Positions 1 to 11,700 of a DNA stretch of 64,000 nt are shown piece by piece; positions within the stretch are counted from its first letter, which is position 1; each line of letters opens with the position of its first letter. The translations under genes and the position numbers were made by a program. Under the pieces are notes generated by a model, which ran no database searches, was not told the DNA's origin, and saw nothing but the letters and a program-made list of their open reading frames with translations. This DNA comes from Paramacrobiotus metropolitanus (taxonomy: Eukaryota; Tardigrada; Eutardigrada; Parachela; Macrobiotidae), in contig NW_026570232.1 of assembly GCF_019649055.1 (NCBI RefSeq), forward strand, positions 1,116,001 through 1,180,000, in the 5' to 3' direction.

Positions 1-1961
1 ATTGGCGAGATTTTCTCGGCTGTTTTAGATTTGTCGTGCGTATGCGGATGGAAAATCGAGAAGGCAACGAACGTATTTCCCGCTGACATGGTCACGACGT
101 CGACATCACTGATGTACCGATGCGGAATGTCTTGGATTTTCACCACGTGCAGCGGGGAATCAGAGTGAATACCGGAGCGGATCTCGTACAGATGGCTTCG
201 TCTGTCCGCTAGAATGGCGATCACGTAGGCGTGCCGATGCACGACGAAACTCTGAAGAGAATGAACTTCTCGATGCAGACAGATAGATCCACAAAATCTC
301 ATAACAGTATCTCATAATCTACTACTACTAACAGATCTACGAAATCTCATAGTAGTATAGTACTATCTCATAGTAGCGGTCTGCTTATACCTTCAGGCTT
401 TTAACTTTTCCACTGGTAGATGCAAAGGACTTCGAATCACTGTCGCGCTGCACAAAGATCGATTTGTCGGGATCACATTCAACGTGGCGAGCATGAAATC
501 CGTAATCCGTTCGAGTTCCCTCAGAGCCGGTTTCCCCGGAGCACTCCAACAGTACCCTGAAAGTACGAGTACAACAGAAACTTGTGGAGAAGTCCATAGA
601 TCGCTGGCTGACTGACAGAAACCGCTACGAGGTCTCTTATCTCACATCATAAGGACTTTATTTAAACGTGTAACAAACTCTTCCTCAAAACGATTAAATT
701 ATTACACATCTAGTATGTGTCTACTGTCTAGCAGAGATTATGCATGCGATAATACTATAATAATGTGGCAAACGAAGTTAGAATTCATACCACACATCTT
801 TTTCTTCGGATTCAGAATATTTGTTCGGGCGTTTGCGCAGCCAATGACCGTCAGACTGGGCGGGCAACTTGACAAATTCTGAGCAATAAGACGTGGACAG
901 TCCGCTGAGCTGGTCAATGTGGACAATTTCGTGGTCTTTGTGATCGAGATCTGGAATCCGGCAGTGATGCAGTTACACAAAGAGAAATTAGCGGCACGGT
1001 ACCTGTGCCATGCTCTAGCGGTTGCGTTGTTTCTGCTTCTTCTGTGACAGATGGTACCGTCGAGGACAAAGTGGACGTTTCGGTTGGAGCTGTCGTAACC
1101 GGCGTTTTTATCGAAATTGACGGCAGTGTCCATGCATCCGAGTACAGCTCCGCTACAACAGGCAGCGTCCATGCAAAAACGCCTGCCGGCGTGCTGGTTA
1201 TTTCCGAAAGGTGCAGCACTTTCTCTTCTGGCTGGTTAGTGGCATTATTCGCAACAACAGTTGAATTCTCAGTGGAAAAATGCGAGAGAAAATCGGTTGG
1301 GTCTGTTTAAATTGATTAACAATCTTTTCCTGATTTATTGTATTAATGTGTAATAAGTTGGGTGAAAAGATATCCGCATGCTACGATAAGAAGCTTTACC
1401 TTCACCTGAACCATCCATTTCTTCGTCTTTGGTCTGGTTCAAAATGTGCGGCACTTTTCCATTTACGCTAGAAGCGAAAACCTTAAAATAGTCAGTGATA
1501 CGATTCTTGGCTTACCGCTGCTTGCCTTTTGCCCCGCCCGCCGATGACCGGAAGGAATTCCTCTTTGTCGAATGTTCCAGTGTCATACGAGACGCTTTCG
1601 TTGGTCCATGTCAAGGCAACTGATGTGGCATTGGGTGAACAATTGCGTCCACCATCCACGCAAAAATCCGCTATCCAAAAAAAAGGAAAAGGAACAGGTA
1701 TGCCTGTAGTTGCTTATTAGCGTTTGATTACTTCTGTGCACGGTACCGACATTACAATTTTATGAATCTACAATACGTCGTATTCAATGCGCAAACTGAA
1801 TTAACCGGTATAAAACACTTCGCAATCATGCATGTAGCACAAGAAACAGGAACATTACCTGCATTTCCCGCTCCGGCGTGTGCAGATAGGCATACGATTA
1901 GTAAGCTGGCATACCAAAACATATAACGCTCACCGCTGGTTGTAATCCACCTTTCCTTCAT
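1..1961 (-). CDS. Paralog A: secreted N-terminal-module protein, 3' part missing
   Basis: This gene runs off the left edge; about 416 residues are visible. Exons in transcription order are 1961-1859, 1703-1516, 1481-1400, 1302-1003, 950-791, 556-391 and 251-<1. Phases close without a stop. Exon 1 encodes a signal peptide ending near SAHAGAG. Exons 2-4 (about residues 35-224) add a segment absent from the other paralogs, with NAT/NES/NST sequons and a Ser/Thr-rich stretch around SIKTPVTTAPTETS. Exons 5-7 match the N-terminal module: YCSEF resembles SCSEF of paralog E, VLLECSGETG matches ILLLCNDQTAD, and SFVVHRHAYVIAILADRR matches AFVVANRSFVVVLIERS. If exon 5 were not spliced at 791 it would stop at 778, giving a separate 281-residue secreted protein. 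I prefer the spliced model because donor GTATGA has the needed phase 2 and the next exon is a clear family exon. The function is unknown. Confidence 0.75.
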
Positions 1962-3294
1962 TTTGTGAACGCGACTTTATATTTTGCGCACAGCAAAGAC
2001 AGCCAAACGAAATAGCAAAAATAATAAAAATAGAACAGCATAAAATGAGCAAAAATTGCACTGAAAATCAATAAAATTGATTGACAAAGACAATTAATTT
2101 ATTGACAAAGGCTAATTTGATATGTATAGGCGCATAAGAGAACACTTTTACACTGAAATCCAGCTACAAGTATTCGGTTTTTGGATAAACGTGATGTAGG
2201 TGGATCACTGAATACCAAGAGTACGTTGGCGTTTCAATAACCTCTTGATGATTTACAATATATACCACACTGTCTATCTGTACAGCTTCACCCACTGATC
2301 GCTTTCCCATGGCATGTGTTTGTGTTTTTGTTCGAACAGTCGTGATGCGGTAAAAAAATGGAATGCCGGTGGGATAAGTATGTCGTACAAGCGCCGTGTA
2401 CGAGTAGATTAATCGTCTACGAGGTGGTAGTCATTTTGGTAGAGTTAATGCATTCCAATTTTTGTGCCTTGTTCAGTTTCGAAAAGCCAATAATATTAAA
2501 ATACCAATTCTCAGATTCTGACGTCTAGTTAGTACAATCTTCAATGCCAAAATTATCGTATCGTTAAAAAATAATGGTTTTCGTTAGAAAGGTGAACTAC
2601 TGTAGGTGGCGCGCAAACAGCCAGTGTTGTAGTTCCCCACAGCCGGATGTTCTTAATTAAGGAAGTTTTGGCAGCATTTTTGTGCTGGAAAGTTGTGGAG
2701 ATGTCTAACACAAAGTTCAAAATTTTTTTTTCTTATAATATACAGATTATAAGTGTGAATACGTCGATACACACGATCCCTACATGAGTTGCGCTAGCAA
2801 ATTGCGACATCTGGAGTATGAATGAACTTGACAGTTAGGAGATGTTAAGATTTTCATTCATTATCGAGATCAACTCTTCGTCACTTGACGACACACGTTA
2901 ACCATAATTCAGTATTTCGCTAAGCCTGCGGTAGTTTACTGCGCAAAATGTACGAGAATATTATAGTCACGCAATTGTCCAGCTGGCAGCAGGTTCTTAA
3001 GCCTGATCAGTTTCGTTGTTTCATATTCCGTCGAAGCAATAATGCTGCGCTTAACAGTTATCGCGGATTTCCTTAATTTTATTCTGTCCTTTCTTAAATA
3101 TGCAGAACGGAAAGCAGAGTCATTGTACAACCCATTAAAATACGGAGTTCCACATTAAACAGCAATAAATATAAAGTTTGGCTGTCAGTAGCTTATTTCA
3201 CTTTACAGATACAAAGGCTCAAGCATGGTTTTAATAATTGCACAATACCAACAACAGAATCATCATACAGTATCCAAGCATTCACAGCGTTTTA
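1962..3294. other. Intergenic A to B, no gene seen
   Basis: This stretch of 1.3 kb separates the signal-peptide exon of paralog A from the stop codon of paralog B. It is AT-rich and has no reading frame with domain-like content. It should hold the promoter of A and the 3' UTR of B. I saw no clear TATA box or RNA gene. Confidence 0.5.
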
Positions 3295-5729
3295 TCAATT
3301 TTGTTTACTGCGGTAAGATCTTGGTCGGCGGGTGCGCAATGTCGTGATGTCCCGTTGACAAACAAACATAACGGATACGTAGGCATGATCGGAAAGGTCA
3401 CAAATGGTATCCGTCACCTGCACCAGTACATCGTAAGCGTGACCGATTCCAAGTAGCGTTCGACTGTCCGCCGGGGCTTTTTCACTGAAGGGCACGAAGG
3501 GGTACAGGAAGCCATTGGTTTCGTCAATGATGAACTTGTTGCCATCCGTTCTAATGGAATAACAAAACTTATTAGTTCCGTTAAGCGTGTACCCCATGCG
3601 CCAGCGCAGTTTGATGGCTGTGCACCTATATGCGTGTCAAAGAAAACTAAACAACGATTTTACGAATGCCAGGGATACGTACGCTTCGGTTTTGTTGATG
3701 ATCTCGAAATGGAACGACCCGCTTCCCGCTCGGACATGAACAGCCATGGCGACATCGCTGATGTCCTGCTGACTGCAGTCCACCTCCTTAATAATTCCTT
3801 GCGGCTCGACGACCATCGGGGCGTTACAGATGCTGGCTAGAGAGACAAGAGGAGCCCGTACCAGCTGCAGTTTAACGGAATACCCGGTCACGGAGGCGTT
3901 CCGTTGCGCAGCGCTCATATTGATCCGAATGTTGTCCAAGGCGCTGAGATCGGTACTCTTGTTCACATAAATGTCCAGCATTTGGCCGGAATCCGCTGTG
4001 ATATTCTGGCAACACTCGGTTTTGTTGGACGCCCGAATAGCTCCGCTTTGATTGGCGGGATAATATGGCTGGGAAGGTGGCATATACGGCTGCGGTCTGG
4101 TAATAAAGATATCAGGTTAAAATTCACAGACATCAAGACCACAAACAACAGTTTAACAAACAATAAAATTTCTTTTAATCACATTCATTCGTTTGATATC
4201 CGTATGAATTCTGCAAGCTTCGATTTGGGATGAAAGTTTTTAGTGCGTGAAGAAATGACTTACGGTATCCCGATGTTGGGTGCGTACTGCACGGCAGGCA
4301 CTGCGATGTTATAATTCCCATACTGCATATTCCAGCTGGTATTGGGCATGTGGATCACCGGTCGGGTGTCGATTACCGGAGGTGGACTGTACGGTGGCAT
4401 CGTGAAGCCGAGCGTGTCAAGCGTCGTTGGGCGTCTGGTGACCTTAAAGCCTTTACTGCGTTTCCTGTAAAATATGCAACGCTTAATTGCGATTTCTAAG
4501 GAATTGTAGCAGCTATCAACAAAGGTCACCAGTACCACACTCTTTTAGTGTTGCATTTACGAAGTGTTTACCTTGTTTAACAGAATAGAAGTTAAATTTT
4601 ATTGCCAGGTTCACGCTACCTTGTAGCTAAAGCATTGTTGGGATCGTATGAAATGGAATTCGCTTTCGCCGGCTGACGGGCTCTTCCTGGGACGGGTCGT
4701 ACCAGCGAGGAATTGGTTGCAAATTTTTTGCGTGGTTTATTAGGATCCATTGCGCTGATATTGACCTGACCGCGTCGGAATGGCGGAACATGCTTCACTC
4801 CTGTCTTAAAACCTTTTGTTGGCCGCTTCGGTGTTTTAGTAGCTGAATTGAATCCAAGAGTTATAATTCTGTTACCCTGAGTGTACCATATAGATACATT
4901 GAAAATACGGAACTCACTGGCGTATTGCGGAACGCCTTGATTTACTGTTCCTGAACTGAACTGGAGACGCTCTCTGAAAATTTACCATAAGTTATTTAAC
5001 ATTCCGGATGAAGGTTAAAACAACAAATTACTGAATCAGTCGGCTGGAGTTCTGCTGCTGTATTTCGGTTGGATAAGGAACGTGAAGTTTGGTGGGGAGA
5101 TAATACAGCTGCATGGCGTTCGTCGAGTATGTTTCGGGCGCCATTGTAGGAGGCAAATCAAACGGACGGGGAGGAGCGACGATGCTGTGATTAATAATTG
5201 CTGGCAGATTTGGTGCCTGTAAGAAGCCGAATTTTATAAACGCACCAGGCATTGTAATATAAATATTTTTTTTACATAGTTGGTTGGATGCACATTTCCT
5301 TGCTGTACGGGGACCATCGCATCAGAAGGAGATGGCGGAGGAAATGGGAGCCTGGAAGGCTCGGTCACACGCGTGACCATCGATAATATCACTTCCTCCA
5401 GACTTTCATCGAAAAGTTCCTCCAGCTTGGCATCGCGGTTAATTGTGTATGAATTAGGATTTCTCCCAACCACACCTAAACAAACATATTTTACATATAA
5501 ATCACCGGAAGGTCGCAGTTATATACGAACGGCGTGCCTTCGACGTATTTTTTAGGTCCCTTGGAATTCGTGGTTGCGTTTACACACGGTTTCTCCCGTG
5601 ATGCATTTGTTTGCGGTTGCATAATCAACGGTGCAAGGGGCTGTGGAATCTGGTGAGGACGTCCGGAACCGTATGGAAGTGACGCATTGATGAAAACTAG
5701 TTTCCGCTGCCAGTCCGGTACTTCGGCAT
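3295..5729 (-). other. Paralog B exons 30-37: linker and C-terminal module
   Basis: Exons are 5729-5538, 5475-5276, 5216-5032, 4973-4918, 4842-4620, 4464-4264, 4096-3683 and 3550-3295. Exons 30-35 are Pro-rich and, at 4620-4842, strongly basic (KTPKRPTKGFKTG). Exons 36-37 form the C-terminal module, joined by a phase-2 intron. They read V-K-L-Q-L-V, then C-N-A-P, then VRAGSGSFHFEI, then NKFIIDETNGFLYPFVPFS, then HAYDVLVQVTD and a closing cysteine near VMFVC. The order G-S-G-x-F-x-F-x-I, I-D-x-x-x-G-x-L-Y, Y-x-[VL]-x-V-x-V-x-D resembles cadherin-like or Ig-like domains. The same pattern and intron phase occur in C (26478-27189) and D (36070-36685). Confidence 0.8.
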
Positions 5730-8700
5730 CTTTATTAACAAAACATTGTGTTGCAAAACAATATCTGCGAGAAAAAGTATTTGTTGATCTTGCACTCATT
5801 TAATTACACAAAATATAATTTTAAAATGCTTGCGCATATGTATATGTATAGAAGTATTCTAGATACCGTATATATGTATATATGTCTGTATAGACCATGT
5901 ACAAGTATTATGGAAAGATATTGAATGAAATGTACTTCAGTCATCACTTTATAAAGGGCGTTAGCGTACATAATAATTTATTGACAGTGCGTGCACACCG
6001 ATAACAAATCCATCTAGATCTCTGTCACCTACCAGCATCAGTATTGATAATTCGTCGTATTGGAGAAGCCGGCAGCATCGGATCCACGCTGGAATTAAAT
6101 CGCGATCCAACGCTCCACAGAGTAGGCACAACCGGGCGTGTTCGGTCATACAGCGGTAGAATAATTCCAGGCGACCTATACTTTGCCGGTTTCGTCAGAT
6201 TGAACCGGTCCTTAAACGGTCGCACGCCATCTGGCCGCTCCCACAGAGAACCTCTGCGCTGGGTTCCCAAAAGGGGAATTACCGGTGCTTGTGGTGTTGG
6301 TTCTGAGGCCACGGGTAGCTGCGTCATATCGGGGACGGTCTGCTCCGGTGGAGGCACAACAACAACTTGGTCGGTTTTGTTAACACGCGACATGGCGAGG
6401 TCATTGGGCACAATTTCATGATGGTCCGTTTCGTGTAGCATGTGATCGTAGCGTACTGGTCCAAACACTGCGTTGACCTTTTGCTGCACTGGTTCGGGTT
6501 TCTCCGGATGTTGTTCATCTAATGGATGCGTTTCGTTGTACCGTACATCAAACACCCGTGTCTTTTGCCATTCGGAATCAATCACGCGTTCACTCGTGGC
6601 TTTTCGTGCTCCCACGGTCTGGTCAGTTCGGGCAGTGCCTTCTTCGTGGTGCACCGGTATGGTCGCATTGTACCGGCTTTGGAACACGCGGGAATTGTCT
6701 GGCCGTTCCCACTTTATTCCCTGGTGTTGCACGTACATTGGCGGATGTGTGATTTTAGGCGTGGCAGTTGCCGGCATTGTGGATGGTGCCATTTCCAATC
6801 CATCATCGGTTACCGAAATATTGTATCTGGAATCAAAGGCTGCATCCGGTTGGCGCTCCCATCCACCTCCTAACCGGTATGACCTTTCCGTTTCCATCCG
6901 TTTGGGCGGAAGCGGAGGCGCAACAGTAGTTACGGGTGCCTCATCGTAGTCAAATGTCTCGTTATATCGTTTTCCGAAACCTCTGCTATCCGGTCCCTCC
7001 CACTTGATTCCTTGGTGCCGAACGTACATGGGCGGCGGCTGGGTAACCTCAAGGACTACCGGTGACGATGTTGAGTATGGTACAGGTGCTGGTTGGTCTT
7101 CGGTTACCGAAACATTATACCGCGAATCGAATACCTTGTTTAGGCGTCCCCACTCGTTTTGTCCACCTCGAAGAGGTGAGATTTCTTCAGATTTCGGTGG
7201 CGTAGAAACAACAACGCCAGTTCTCATCGGTGCTTCCTCGTGCTCACTAGTGACGTTATAGCGATTCTCGAAACTTCGAAAATTATCGGGACTCTCCCAT
7301 TTAATCCCTTGATGAGCTGCATAGGAGGGCATCCGTTGTTCTTCTATAGCCGGGTAAACAGCTGGCTGCACGCTAGGAGACTGGGGAAGTGTTTCAACGT
7401 GATCTTCTGGCGTGGTTTCGTTGTACCGGGAATCAAACATGACGTTGCTGTGCTGCCGTTCCCATCCACTCGACACTCGCTCCTGCGATGGCTGCGCTGC
7501 GCTTACGATGGCGTTGATGGGAGGAACAAACGGCGGAGCTGGACCTTCGTATCGCATGCCGGATTCGCCAGTGGTGAGTGATGCCGGTTCCTCTTTGTGC
7601 GTGGCAAACTGACCGATACCAGGGTAACCGGGAAAAGTCAACGGGGCCGCTTCTTCATGATCATCTATAGTAACATTGTACCGGTGTCCAAAGTACCGCG
7701 GGCGTTCCGGTTCCGACAGAACACGCACTTCTTGTTGCGGCCATGGAGGTCGAGGCAAGTCCGGCATAATCAAAATCGCTGGCTTTTTGTCTGCGTCATA
7801 CACCGATGTCAGGGTACGTTGAATTTCTTCCGGTGGGCTTGAGTCGTTGTATCGCCCCGAGAATACACGATCAGGAGCTCGCTCCCATCCAGATCCAGCA
7901 CGGGTTACGTCAATGCGTACTGGCGGTACCAACCGCGATGCTTGTGGCTGTACCGGTTTCCTAATCGGCGGCTCCGGTTCGGGTTCTGTGTGATTGTACC
8001 GCGTTTTGAAGTACCGGTTAAATTCCGGTCGTTCCCATCCAGACCCTGTACGAGGCATCGTCTCGGAGGTAGGCATTTCGAACTCTGAAGAAATCTGCTG
8101 CTCCGACGCTCTTTCCCATCCGACGCGTGACGAGGGAAGGAAACTGCTCGTTAATCTGGCTCCTGTACTTTCATCAGCAGGAACAATTTCTTCGGGAACG
8201 CTGGCATTGTATCGCTCGTTAAATACCCGGTTCGTGCTGCCTCGCTCCCAACCTATACCCGGCCCGGACACTGCCGGCACAATCGCTGGTTGTATTTGAA
8301 CAGGCGGTGCGGTAACAGGTTCGTATTGTTGGTGCTCATCCAGAGAAGCGTTATATCGTCCCATAAATGTCTTGGGACTGAGATCCGGAAACTTCCCTTC
8401 CGGGTGGTCAGTGAGCGATTCATTGTGGCGTTTCTTGAATGCGCGCGCCGAATCCGTGTACTCATCGCGTCGCCCGGCGGAAGGGAGAGGAGCTAAGCGT
8501 AGCCTTGGCAGAGGTGGGCTGCGCCCGGAAGCCGGCCCTGCCATTAACCAGACTGGAGTGGACTGTGGTCGAGGCATTGATGGATAGCCGACTGGCTGTT
8601 CGGGGGTCTGTCCGCGACGTTGCTTGGAGAACGCAGTTCGACCGGCTCAGGCTGAACAACATCGGGAACTGCTGCAACATCGACTGTATGTCGCTGTACT

Positions 8701-11700
8701 TCTGTGTCCACCGGGATCTGGTAAATGGGAATCTCACTCAGTGATCCGTTGAACCTTGGCTGGTAGCTTGTTTGACTTGCCGGAACTGGAACACTGAATG
8801 CCGGCACTACCGATATGTCGGAATAATCGTCTATGGTTAAGTTGTATCGTTCGGGGAACATTGGATGGTCCGTGTCCCAGCCAGCGTCCAGTCGACCAGC
8901 GAATGGTGTTTTCGAAGGAACCAGAGGCACGACATTCATCACGGGTGCGACAAAACCAGGGAACTGGCGGTCAGGAAGGGGCAAGGCGCTTGCGTTGTAT
9001 CGCTCATCAAAGGCTTGATTGGCTGCCGCTCTTTCCCAGCCAGTTAAAGATGGCATAGGCTGTGGTGCTGTTCCACGCTCCGGAGCCAAAGGACGCAGCT
9101 GTACTGCAGGCTGTGCGTCCGGTCCAAAGACGCTTCTGTTATAATGATGGGGAATTGTGATCATACCGGGGGAATGGCCATCAGAAATAGGCAAGGCGGT
9201 TGTATTGTAACGCTCATCATAAGCCTGATTGGGTGCAGCTCTTTCCCAGCCAGTTAAATATTGTACTGGCTGCGGCATCACTGGTGGTACCGGAACCGAT
9301 ACTGTAGGCTGCACGTCATGTATAGTGCCGTCATAATGCCGAGGAATTATGACTGCACCGGGTAAGTGGCCATCAGGACCACGCAGGGCGGTTGCATTGT
9401 AACGCTCATCAAATGCTTGATTAGCTGCCGCCCTTTCCCAGCCGGTCAAATACTGCACTGACTGCGGCACCATTGGTTGAATCGGAGCCGATACTGTAGG
9501 CGGTTGATAGATGGTGGTTCTGTTATATTGCTGGGGAATCGCAATCGAACCGGGGAACTGGCCTTCAGAAACAGGCAAGACGGTTGTATTGTAACGCTCA
9601 TCGAATACTTGGTTGGCGGCCGCTCTTTCCCAACCGGTCAAATACCGTATTGGCTGTGGCACCATTGGCTGAAGCGGAGTCGAGGGGCGCAGTTGGACTG
9701 TAGCATCAGGACCACGCAGGGCGGTTGCATTGTAACGCTCATCAAATGCTTGATTAGCTGCCGCCCTTTCCCAGCCGGTCAAATACTGCACTGACTGCGG
9801 CACCATTGGTTGAATCGGAGCCGATACTGCAGGCGGTTGGTAGATGGTGGTACTGTTATAATGCTGGGGAATCGCAATCGAACCGGGGAATTGGCCTTTA
9901 GAAACAGGCAAGACGGTGGTATTGTAACGCTCATCGAATACTTGATTGGCGACCGCTCTTTCCCAGCCCGTTAAATGCCACACTGGCTGTGGTAAAATTG
10001 GTTGAACCGGAGCCGATGGGTGCAACTGTACTGCAGCATCAGGACCAGGCATGGCAGTTGTATTGTAACGCTCATCAAAGGCTTGATTGGCTGCTGCCCT
10101 TTCCCAGCCCGTTAAATACTGCATTGGCTGCGGCACCATTTGTGATACCGGTGCCGATGGACGCATCTGTACTGTTGGCTGCGCATACAGTTCATCGATG
10201 GTGCTTCCGTTATACCGCCGGACGAAAGATCGCCCTGATGCGCTGCGCTCCCAGCCAAGAAGGTTTCGTAACGGCATCTCGGGTTTGTAACCTTGCACTG
10301 GTGATACCGGAACCACAGGAAGAGAGATGTCGGCAATGGTAGGAGATGGATAGACGTCCGCCACCGGGGTTGGGTGCACTGGGGCTTCGGATGGCGGCAC
10401 GTACCCGGTGTAGGCTGGATCCTTCTCAACGTGTTTCAGCTGAATGCTTTCGTGATGTAATGGTTCCATTTCGATTTGGGGCATGGGCTGAGGAGGCGCT
10501 TGCGAAGGAGCGGGCAGAACCGGTTGCGAAGGCATTGGCACGAAATATTGCTTCATGTACGGTTCTTCCATGGCATCATCCCCAAGGTCCAAATCTTCAA
10601 TTCCTATGCCAGGCTGACCTACGCCCAAAAATAAAATTGGTAAGACTATATTGAACGCGGTTCCATAAGATGACCTTCTGACGTATTAATGTATCACGTT
10701 ATCAGGGCTCCTAAAGCGTCCGAAACAAAACAATTTACAGGTAAAAGCACCTTTGACAGCCATCGTCGGCTGTACTATCTGTTGATACACTATTCGCGGC
10801 TCTTCTTCATCGATGTAGTCGGAACCAAAATGGATTCCACGGGTAGAGTTATCCATCCCCACCGACATCATGGTAGACGTTGATGGCATCAAAACCTTCA
10901 TTACTGTTGTAGACTCGTACTCCTCGTATTTGAGTCGGTCGATTCCAGTGGCATTGTCATAATTCAGTCTGGTACCGGCGTTATAAGCTGTTCACAACAG
11001 ATGATGCGGTGTGATGAGCTATTACCACTATACATTAAGAAACTGCTATTCCTTACCTGTGTCAGATTGACTGGTATTCTGGTATGAGCTTTGTAGTAAC
11101 TGTCGTTCTTCGTAATGATTATCGACTTCGGAGACGTTTTCTTTTAGGCGAACCGGTAAGATCTTTGGACGTCCCATAGGTTTCTCCACAAAGGTCACAG
11201 GTGCCCCGACACTTCGCAGATTACCGGGAATAGTACCGTTGAGGAAGATCCAAGTGGGCGATGCTTGGCCCAGTGTCTGATTGGCTTGTGTTGTCAAACG
11301 AACCAACCGGATCGGTTCGACATCTGATACATCCGCCGAATCGTTCTCGTATCGCATCCGAATGGACATCAGCTTCTGTCGCGGTTGATAAACCGAGCGA
11401 GTGGATTCTGGTATGTCCTGGTCATCCATGGTCGTTTCGTTGTACTTGAGTCTAAACTTAATCTGCGCTGATTTGTCGACGCTGGTTGTGTCGTTTTGAC
11501 GGAACTTTCGAACGACGATCGGAGCTATCTGAGAGCTTTCAACGCCCAGCGTGGTGATGCCATACGCATCTTGCGGGTCGGAGGAATTGTAGTGCAGACC
11601 GCGAAGTGCCGAAGTAGGAACTTTAGCTGCAATTATGCGAAAAATAGTTAACTCAATAATTAACTGATTAAGTAGGCTGCAATACGGCCGAAAACCGAAA

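Noticed and set aside
8544-8737. Extension of B exon 28 past the donor at 8737
   Set aside because: The frame runs to a stop at 8544 while the repeat coding resumes in another frame, so a splice is needed; GTGAGA at 8737 is the best phase-1 donor.
6044-10654. Many plus-strand open frames opposite B exons 28 and 29
   Set aside because: They are shadows of the repetitive, GC-richer minus-strand coding sequence and have no independent features.
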